This document shows positions 1 through 7,100 of a stretch of 64,000 bases of DNA, piece after piece. Below the pieces are notes generated by a model. It did not search any database. It worked only from the letters and a program-made list of their open reading frames with translations, and had not been told where the DNA came from. Made by a program: the position numbers and the translations under genes. Source of the DNA: Butyrivibrio sp. XPD2006 (GTDB lineage: Bacteria; Bacillota; Clostridia; Lachnospirales; Lachnospiraceae); NCBI RefSeq assembly GCF_000420865.1, contig NZ_ATVT01000002.1:1-64000 (forward strand), in the 5' to 3' direction. Positions within the stretch are counted from its first letter, which is position 1. Each line of letters begins with the position of its first letter.

Positions 1-214
1 ATAAATACTGAATGAATGGGATTTTTATGAGAGTGACAGGATCCATGCTGGGCCTGCCCATGTCGGATGAATACTTATCTTCAACAAGGTCATATATAAA
101 TGACCAGTCAATGGCTTTATCGATAAGACGTAGCATGTGGTCCTGGGGAACCAGGTCATCCATGCTCACAAACTGCATCTGTTCGCGTTTTCTTTCGGTA
201 TTAGAAGTCATCAT
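1..214 (-). CDS. IS1182-family transposase, N-terminal fragment cut by window edge
   Basis: The minus strand is open from an ATG at 214 to the window edge, giving 71 residues. The text reads MMTSNTERKREQMQFVSMDD, then LVPQDHMLRLIDKAIDWSFI and a GRPSMDPV stretch. That is the conserved start of IS1182/IS5-group transposases, the DUF772-type N-terminal domain that precedes the DDE catalytic core. An in-frame ATG at 229 is a possible alternative start; GGGGA about 8 bases upstream favours 214. The catalytic part lies outside the window, so I cannot tell whether the copy is intact. Confidence 0.82.
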   Translation of the reverse strand, partial: MMTSNTERKREQMQFVSMDDLVPQDHMLRLIDKAIDWSFIYDLVEDKYSSDMGRPSMDPVTLIKIPFIQYL

Positions 215-248
215 AAAGGCAATCCCCATTCCCAACTTTGATACTTCT

Positions 249-257
249 ATTATACCA
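249..257 (-). promoter_or_regulatory. Extended -10 promoter of the transposase
   Basis: On the minus strand TGGTATAAT (extended -10, TGnTATAAT) lies about 35 bases upstream of the transposase ATG. No good -35 box is seen at 17 bases, which fits an extended -10 promoter. Confidence 0.45.
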
Positions 258-259
258 GA

Positions 260-304
260 AAAAGTGCCTCAATCCCAGATAAATACTGGGTTCATGACAC
301 TTTT
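260..304. repeat. Imperfect inverted repeat at the IS end
   Basis: Two 19-base arms (260-278 and 286-304) match at 14 of 19 positions around a 7-base spacer; the outer AAAAGTG and inner CCCAG blocks are exact. It sits directly upstream of the transposase promoter, where an IS terminal region is expected. Whether it is the true IS terminus cannot be decided without the other end. Confidence 0.45.
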
Positions 305-310
305 ACAAAG

Positions 311-335
311 AAAAATCCACGGCGAATGCCGTGGA
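311..335 (-). terminator. Intrinsic terminator, second of a tandem pair after the GH53 gene
   Basis: An 8-bp perfect stem (TCCACGGC with GCCGTGGA, loop of 4) is followed on the minus strand by TTTTT. It lies 57 bases past the GH53 stop and next to the IS end, so it also insulates the galactanase gene from the transposase. Confidence 0.8.
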
Positions 336-351
336 CTTTGTCTACAGTCTG

Positions 352-383
352 AAAAGGCTGAACCCTACCGGATTCAGCCTTTT
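352..383 (-). terminator. Intrinsic terminator, first after the GH53 gene
   Basis: An 11-bp stem (AAAAGGCTGAA with TTCAGCCTTTT) starts 9 bases after the GH53 stop. The stem ends in a run of T on the minus strand. A second terminator follows at 311-335. Confidence 0.75.
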
Positions 384-391
384 ATCATTCT

Positions 392-3300
392 TTAAAACCA
401 TCTGAATATTCTACTGATAACCTTAGCTACTGTTGAAAGTGTCCTGGTAACAGATTTTATAACCGCGGTTATGATCTTGACCGTGGGAATCACCACAATG
501 TGACCACTGTCATTGCCGTTTGGTTCATCACCGCCTGGTTCACCGGTACCCGGGTCATCAGGTGTGTCGGGAGTTTCCGGATTGTCAGGAGTATTTGGAT
601 TATCAATCTCTCCCGAATTTCCCGGGTCATCGGGATTTCCAGGTTCTTCCGGATTTCCAGGTTCTTCCGGATTTCCAGGTTCCTCAGGATTCTCAGGATT
701 TCCCGGTTCTTCCGGATTCTCAGGGTCTTCCGGCTCAATTGCCGTAGTATCTCCTGTCCTGTATAAGTAGAAGTCATCCCATGCTCCCCAGGCACCGGCT
801 GAAGCCTTTACACTGACTCCGACAACAACCTTTGTGTCGTCCTTAGTTACAGTAATATCCGCAACTTCAGGATTAGCCCAGTTCTGCCAACCTGTGACGC
901 CGGTCTCAGTAGAGTATTGCTCTCCGCCTGAAACTTTGGCATAAAGCAGAAACTCAGGAGCATCACCTGCATCTCCACCTTCAATATATGTTCCAAGCTT
1001 GTAAATACCTGCATCAAGAGTAACTGTCTGCTCTGCAGTATAATCAATATCTGCGTCATCCCAGAACTTGAGGCAATATGAACCGGTGCGGACATTGCTT
1101 GAATCAGCTTGTCGTCCAACGCAGGAATTAGCATCCGTTATGGTCCACATGGTCATATCGTCATCTTCAAATCCGGGGTTTTTCAGATTATTTACAGGGT
1201 TAATCGTAAGTGTACACTTTACATCTGCAGTCTCATCTTCATTTACAGAAACACTTCCGCCGATCTCATAAGAACCGATTCCTGCAGAAACCGCATTTGC
1301 CAGTTCTTCTTCATTCCAGGTAACCGTAAGCTCTTTTGACGTACCATCAGAATAAGTAACGGTTGCCACATCCGGAAGATTCACGTCCTGTCCCACTTCT
1401 ACTGTAACTGCATCTGCCTTTACGGATGTAACCACTATAGGTGCTGTAGCTCCGGTTCTTATATAGTTGTAGATCCTCGCAGAATCAAGCGGATGTCCCG
1501 AGAAGTCAAACCAAGCTTCATTATCAACTGCGGATCCGCCGTACCAATCCCCTGCATCCTTGTCATATGCTCCTGCAAAAGAGCTTGCCCAGCCGCTTCC
1601 GTATGTCTCCCATATCTGCTTGTTCTGAGCAAGAATCTCTGCTGCGTTCTCTGCATCCTTGTCATAAACCTGAACAGGGATCCATGCAGGCTCCCAGTAA
1701 AATACACCGATACCGTTCTTGGTATTTGCAACAGTATTAACTACCGCTCTTACTGAGTTTGCCTGTCCCTGAACTGAGATATCATAGTTGTAGGCATCTC
1801 CCGATTTGCCTTCGTACTCTGTATTTCCATGGCCGTCGCCATCTTCCCAGGTGTGAAGGTATGACGTCTCAGCCACCATTACCATCTTGTCATAGGTGTT
1901 TGCAATATTTGACAGAACAGAACTTAAATTATCCAGAGTTCCATGCCAGTATGGATAATATGAAGAAGCGAACACATCGTAATCAACTTCATACTTATCA
2001 AGGTTAGCTGCATATCCTGCATACCTTCCGCTAGTCTCAGGGTTTGTGAAGTGAACAGCTACAAGGATCTGCTTATCTTTCGCAGAAGCAACAGTCCTTA
2101 CAGCCTTGCTTCCTGCCGAGAAGATTTTGGCCATATTTGCCCAACTGCTCTCTCCCGCAACGCCGTTGTTGGTCTCGTTGCCAATCTGAACCATACCGAC
2201 ATTCACGCCGCTGTCTATAAGGCTTTCAAGGCTCTCTTTCGTAAATGTCTCTATCGCCTCTGCCTTTTCATCAATACTCATGGACGCCATGGACTTCGGA
2301 GCTGTCTGTTTGCCGGGATCTGCCCAGAAATCAGAGTAATGGAAGTCTATAAGAACTTTCATTCCTGCATTTGATGCCCATACGCCTATCTTTCTCGCAA
2401 CTTCCAGATCACAATTTCCGCCGCCGTAGGAATTGCCGTTTCCGTCAGTCGGATCATTCCATACACGGATCCTTACATAGTTGACGCCACAATCAGAGAG
2501 GAAATCAAAGAATCCCTGATCCGATAATTCATTGCCATCAAAGTCATAGAACTTAACACCGCTGTTCTTCTCTGAAACATATGAACTTACATCAACACCG
2601 GTAATAAAGTCCACGTCTGCTGCTGTCACCTTCTCAACATAGATGGGAGCTTCCACAGAAGTATCCTCTTCCTTGGCAGAAAGAGTAAGGAGACTTACAT
2701 TATCAATATCTCCCCAGTATGATCCGGGAACATCTCCTGAAATTGTCACTGTCACATCGCTTTCTTCGGAAAGCTTAAACTCATCACTCTCAAGGCTGTA
2801 CCAATTGTTCCATCCCTTGGTTGCGCCAAGTTCAAGTTTTACAAGCTCCTGTCCCTGACTGTCTTCAGCCTTCAGGATAAGACCGGTCTCTGCATCAGCA
2901 CCTTCAAGATCAATTGAAAGCTTGTAGGTTCCTGCAGGAACAGAGGTAAGAGCCTGACTCAGTAAAAGAGCTTTACTCTCAGAACCGTTATTCCAGTAAT
3001 TTAAGAAATTGGTGGCATTTCCTGTTGCCCACTGATCGGTCTTGACCAGTGTTCCGACACTGTCACCATCAGCATCTGCCATCTCCACATTCCATGAAGA
3101 AGCATCGCCGCTCTCAAAATCTCCGTTGGAAACAAGAGTGGTTGCTTTCCATTCTGTCTCACCGGAATTTACATCACCGGTGTTTGCATTTTCTGTGTTC
3201 TCATCATCAGTTTTTTCATCACTACTACTCTCTTCATCTGATGAATCTTCGATCTTTTTAACAAGCCTGACGTTGTTAAGATATCCCCAACCATCTTTGG

Positions 3301-3844
3301 CAACATCAAACACGGCCTTTATTGTAACGTTCTTAGTATTCTCCTCCACGCTAAAATCAAGACTTCCTGTAAGCCAGTTGTTATATCCCGTCAGAGATGT
3401 CTTTTCACCATCTGTGTCGGCAGCACTTACATAAAAGTCTGCACCTTCGCCCATAGCCTCAGCAGAAAGTGTATAGTCACCTGCCTCCAGCTCTGCATCC
3501 TGTGAAAAAGTAAGAACTCCGTCTCCGTTTCCAAACCAGAAGTTCACTCCGTTATCTGATTCATCGGACGGCTTGTTCATCCACTCATCCGAAGAGTAAG
3601 TGAAAGACTTGATGCTGGCGCCTGTACTGTCCCAGTCATCAACATCAACCTTCCATCCGGCATCGTCTCCCCATATGTCAAAAGACATATCTGAGTTGGC
3701 CAGAGTTATTTCTTCATTTTGAACAGTTTTTACTTCGCTGTCTTCTCCGGTCTCTGCATATGCAGTCATACCTGAAGAATTCCCCAGTACCATAGCCATC
3801 ATCAGCACTGCTGACAACGACCTTTTGAACGTTTTCCCCTTCAT
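392..3844 (-). CDS. Secreted multidomain GH53 endo-beta-1,4-galactanase
   Basis: An extracellular enzyme predicted to cut beta-1,4-galactan of type I arabinogalactan. The ATG at 3844 is chosen because GGGAGG lies 6 bases upstream, giving 1150 residues. Order: signal peptide 1-30; beta-sandwich, CBM-like modules about 48-195 and 232-388; GH53 barrel about 412-797; bacterial Ig-like (Big_4) domain 802-882; a third CBM-like module 883-1030; a Glu/Pro/Gly/Asn linker 1035-1113; and a basic amphipathic tail 1114-1150. The GH53 acid/base is seen as IGNETN (E557) and the nucleophile as VAETSY (E659). There is no LPXTG or dockerin; the tail may bind the wall or membrane. It is the last gene of the glycan locus and has its own leader after a terminator. 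The family call is firm; the substrate follows from the family, and the CBM families are not assigned. Confidence 0.9.
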   Translation of the reverse strand: MKGKTFKRSLSAVLMMAMVLGNSSGMTAYAETGEDSEVKTVQNEEITLANSDMSFDIWGDDAGWKVDVDDWDSTGASIKSFTYSSDEWMNKPSDESDNGVNFWFGNGDGVLTFSQDAELEAGDYTLSAEAMGEGADFYVSAADTDGEKTSLTGYNNWLTGSLDFSVEENTKNVTIKAVFDVAKDGWGYLNNVRLVKKIEDSSDEESSSDEKTDDENTENANTGDVNSGETEWKATTLVSNGDFESGDASSWNVEMADADGDSVGTLVKTDQWATGNATNFLNYWNNGSESKALLLSQALTSVPAGTYKLSIDLEGADAETGLILKAEDSQGQELVKLELGATKGWNNWYSLESDEFKLSEESDVTVTISGDVPGSYWGDIDNVSLLTLSAKEEDTSVEAPIYVEKVTAADVDFITGVDVSSYVSEKNSGVKFYDFDGNELSDQGFFDFLSDCGVNYVRIRVWNDPTDGNGNSYGGGNCDLEVARKIGVWASNAGMKVLIDFHYSDFWADPGKQTAPKSMASMSIDEKAEAIETFTKESLESLIDSGVNVGMVQIGNETNNGVAGESSWANMAKIFSAGSKAVRTVASAKDKQILVAVHFTNPETSGRYAGYAANLDKYEVDYDVFASSYYPYWHGTLDNLSSVLSNIANTYDKMVMVAETSYLHTWEDGDGHGNTEYEGKSGDAYNYDISVQGQANSVRAVVNTVANTKNGIGVFYWEPAWIPVQVYDKDAENAAEILAQNKQIWETYGSGWASSFAGAYDKDAGDWYGGSAVDNEAWFDFSGHPLDSARIYNYIRTGATAPIVVTSVKADAVTVEVGQDVNLPDVATVTYSDGTSKELTVTWNEEELANAVSAGIGSYEIGGSVSVNEDETADVKCTLTINPVNNLKNPGFEDDDMTMWTITDANSCVGRQADSSNVRTGSYCLKFWDDADIDYTAEQTVTLDAGIYKLGTYIEGGDAGDAPEFLLYAKVSGGEQYSTETGVTGWQNWANPEVADITVTKDDTKVVVGVSVKASAGAWGAWDDFYLYRTGDTTAIEPEDPENPEEPGNPENPEEPGNPEEPGNPEEPGNPDDPGNSGEIDNPNTPDNPETPDTPDDPGTGEPGGDEPNGNDSGHIVVIPTVKIITAVIKSVTRTLSTVAKVISRIFRWF
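506..742 (-). repeat. Low-complexity Pro/Glu/Gly/Asn linker repeat within the GH53 gene
   Basis: Short tandem units encoding EEPGN and related PEDP or PDNP blocks form a flexible linker between the last carbohydrate-binding-like module and the C-terminal tail. The repeat is in frame and belongs to the protein. Confidence 0.75.
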
Positions 3845-3890
3845 AGTTTTCCTCCCGACTAATGATTGTATAGTTCTCTGCCACACCCTA

Positions 3891-3911
3891 TTGCGCAACT
3901 TTTTTGCGCAA
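3891..3911. promoter_or_regulatory. Paired TTGCGCAA palindromes upstream of the GH53 gene
   Basis: Two exact copies of the 8-bp palindrome TTGCGCAA (3891-3898 and 3904-3911, 13 bp centre to centre) lie 47-67 bases upstream of the GH53 start. Two related GCGCAA copies occur at 4065-4070 and 4075-4080. A central CG in a palindrome is typical of LacI-family operators. No LacI regulator is encoded in this window, so the binder is unknown. Confidence 0.4.
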
Positions 3912-3943
3912 ACCTAAAACCATGAGCAACCGTTGGTAATAGC

Positions 3944-3984
3944 ATAAAAAAGAGAACCCATAGACTATCCTAGTCCATGGGTTC
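3944..3984 (-). terminator. Intrinsic terminator between the GH16 and GH53 genes
   Basis: A 13-bp stem with one mismatch (3954-3966 with 3972-3984) is followed on the minus strand by TCTTTTTTAT. It ends the GH16 transcript, which implies separate initiation of GH53 or readthrough control. The remainder of 3845-4153 is non-coding, with the GCGCAA motifs. Confidence 0.75.
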
Positions 3985-4153
3985 CCTTAATTCAATTCAC
4001 ACCTAAGTACAATTTAAGGCACAAAAAATTGTAAATTTCTCATAAAATCCGCATGTTTACTGATGCGCAACAAAGCGCAATTTTTGGCTATTTTATTGGT
4101 GATTTTGACGATTTTTACAGCAGCTGCATTTTCACCGGCCGTTTTCTGTATTC

Positions 4154-7100
4154 TTAAACTCTTTTTCTTACGAAAAATGTATATGCTGCTGCGCCACCTA
4201 CTACAGCAACACCAAGTACTCCAAGGAGCACATATTTGAGAACATCGGAAATACCGCCGCTTGCTGGCTTATCTGAAATAGCTGTCTTGTTCTCTTCTAT
4301 AGTTTTGGTGTTATCAGTAACTGTCTCTGTAGTCTGTGTATTATCCGTGTTATCTGTTACAGCTTCTTCTACAGCAGGTGTCTCCTTTGTATCTTCTGCA
4401 GGTGCAGTCTCTACTGTACCAACTGTCTCAGGCTCTGTAGTAGTTGTCTCAGAGTTATTTGAAGACTTTGAAGAGCTGTTTGATTTACTGCTCTTTGAAG
4501 CTGATGCAGATGCTGCTTTACCGGCTGATGCCACTGTAGTACCGCTCTGGCTTGCTGCCGGTGCTGTTTCATTTGCTCTTCCTGCTCCAAGAACAGATCC
4601 TCCACCGTTTGCAGGCTGAGAAGATGTGCTGCCGGAATCTGATGAACTGCTTCCCGATCCGGATGAGCTGCTGCCTGAATCAGATGATGAGCTTCCACCT
4701 GATGTGTTTCCACCTGAAGGCTGTCCCGATCCTGAACCACCCGGTGTTGTTCCCTGCTCAGATCCGTTGCCGCTGCCTGAATGTCCTTCATTTCCCGATC
4801 CGGTCTCTGTGCCTTCTCCGGGCTCGTTATTATTTTCGTTATCGCCTGTTTCGCCGCCATTTACCGGCTCAGTTACAGGCTCAGTTACAGGCTCTTTTCC
4901 CGGCTCTTTTCCTGTATCTACGTCAAAGTTATCATCATCGACATCTTCAGCATCATTAGATCCTGTTCCGCCATCAGAGCCTTTAACAAGATCAATCCTT
5001 GCATTCTTGAAGCTGAATGCGAGATCTCCTGCTGCTGCACTGTTACCAAATCCGAAGTTAAGGTGAACACCGTCGATTGTTGTGTCTGCAGTAAATACTC
5101 TCTCGTAGCTGTTGAACTCGCCGTTTGCCGGATCATATGTTACTGTCTTTTCACTGCCGTCATATACATGCCAGCTTCCGCCGTTTTCCTGGATGATGTA
5201 CTGGAATGTATTATTTGAATTTCCTGTAAGCTTATAGTCAAAGCTGAGTTTATATGTCTGTCCTGCTACAAGCTTGAAGTCACTGCTTGCAAGCTGAGGT
5301 GTGTACCATGTTCCACCGCTTACGATACCTGCCATGGTCACAACGCCGTCTGCAGTTTCAAGTGCGATCTCACCGCCGCTACCATTGTCTCCTCTGTAGC
5401 CGGATTCATTATTGAGCGGATACTCATCAACTGCTGATGCCTGATTCTCACCCTTCATGAATACATTGTCGAGTTGAACACCTGCACCTTTACCAAATGT
5501 AAGAACCAGTGCTGCATTTTCAGCATCTTCCTTAGTAGCAAATGTAAGTGTATATGTTCTTACACCGCTGTCTTTGCTATAAGAAGCTGCGGCTGATCCA
5601 AGCTCTTTTCCAAGAGCAACTGCATCGCCGTTCATCTCAAGTGAATAAACAGATGCCTTAACAACTGTATCCTCTGCGCTGAACATATCGAATTTTACAG
5701 TGTAGTTATCAGCCTTAAGATTGAGTCCCGGCTGATATACAGCAGGTGACTTGCCGTTCTCTGAGCTGATCTGCGCACGTCTCTCATAGAACTTAACGCC
5801 GCCATCGATGTTCTCATAGTTTGTCTTTGAAGCAACATCTACTACAGACTTATCGCCATCCTTAAGAGCCTGTGTTGTGAATCTTGGAACAACCACTGTT
5901 GTGCCGTTTGTAGCATTCCAGAATCCCAGATGGAGGTCACCCTGATCAAAGGATCCGTTGTAAATAATGTTACCGTTTGCAAGAGGCTCTCTTGGTCCTT
6001 CGCTGCTGCTTCCGATTTCCTCAGGATCAACGATCTCAACCTTTACATTTGATACGTAAACATCTCCTGATCCTCTTGCACCGAGGTTAAACTCAATTCT
6101 GCATCTGTCAAAATCTTCTGTCTGCTGGAATACATAAGAATACTTTGAAGGTGTGTTTGTCAGCTTAAAGGTCTGGATACCGTATGCACTCCATCCCTTC
6201 CATTCCTTAGCATCACAGTTAACTTCCTTGCCAAGGATAGAACCTGTTCCGTATGCATCGAAGGATACCTTGTAGACATATCCCTTCTTTGCATTGTAGT
6301 GACCGATCAGCTGAACTGAGTAGTCATTGCTACCCGGCGTATTAACTGTAACCTTAGCCCAGTCTTTGCCGTCTGCATCCTTGTAAGGAGCAATCTTTGC
6401 ATCAGTTGCATCATTCTGATATGAGAGATACCACTTATCCATCTCAGCTGCTGCATCATCCATTCCGCCGCCGACACAAGTCTCGATATTGTCAGACTTG
6501 ATCTCTGTGATCTGGTTGATTCCTGCAAGGTCAGCCCAGTTCTCATTGCCTGCACCTGATGCTGCTCTGGTTACGCTGTCAGCATAGCCGTCAGATCTCT
6601 GATAAACACGTACGTAATCGACGTACATATTGATATCATCATGGAAAGCAGCAGCATTAACACCGCCGCCAAACTGTCCGCTATCTACAGCAAGGTTAAG
6701 GAGCATATGGAAAGGCATATCAAATGGTGCATCAAATCCAAGAGATGAAGATGCTCCTGAGATTGCGCTCTCCCATGTGCTGAGTGTATTTATTGCAACG
6801 CCATCATAGTACCATGTGATCTCGCCGGGCTTCCAGTCAATAGCATAGGTGTGGAAGTATGTATAAGGTGAAAAGAGATCTACATATCCGCTTCCTTTAT
6901 AGGTGTGGCTTGGAACGCCCCAGTGAAGTGTTCCACATGCGATATTGTCTTTCTCATTCTTAAATGCACCACAGGTTTCCATGATATCGATCTCACCTGA
7001 TACAGGCCAGTTTCCGTAGATATCGTTGCTCTGTGGAAGCATCCAGAATGCAGGCCATGCTCCTGCTGTCTGAGGAAGTGACATTCTTGCCTCTACGTAT

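Noticed and set aside
12..395. Plus-strand frame of 127 residues at the left edge
   Set aside because: It runs antisense across the transposase start, its promoter and two terminators; the product has no family likeness and no ribosome site.
500..795. Several overlapping frames and CRISPR-like periodicity near 600-740
   Set aside because: The periodicity is a coding Pro/Glu/Gly linker of the GH53 enzyme; there are no constant repeats with unique spacers.
4236..5066. Plus-strand Ser/Pro/Leu-rich frames
   Set aside because: Antisense shadows of the Ser/Thr/Gly/Glu linker of the GH16 protein.
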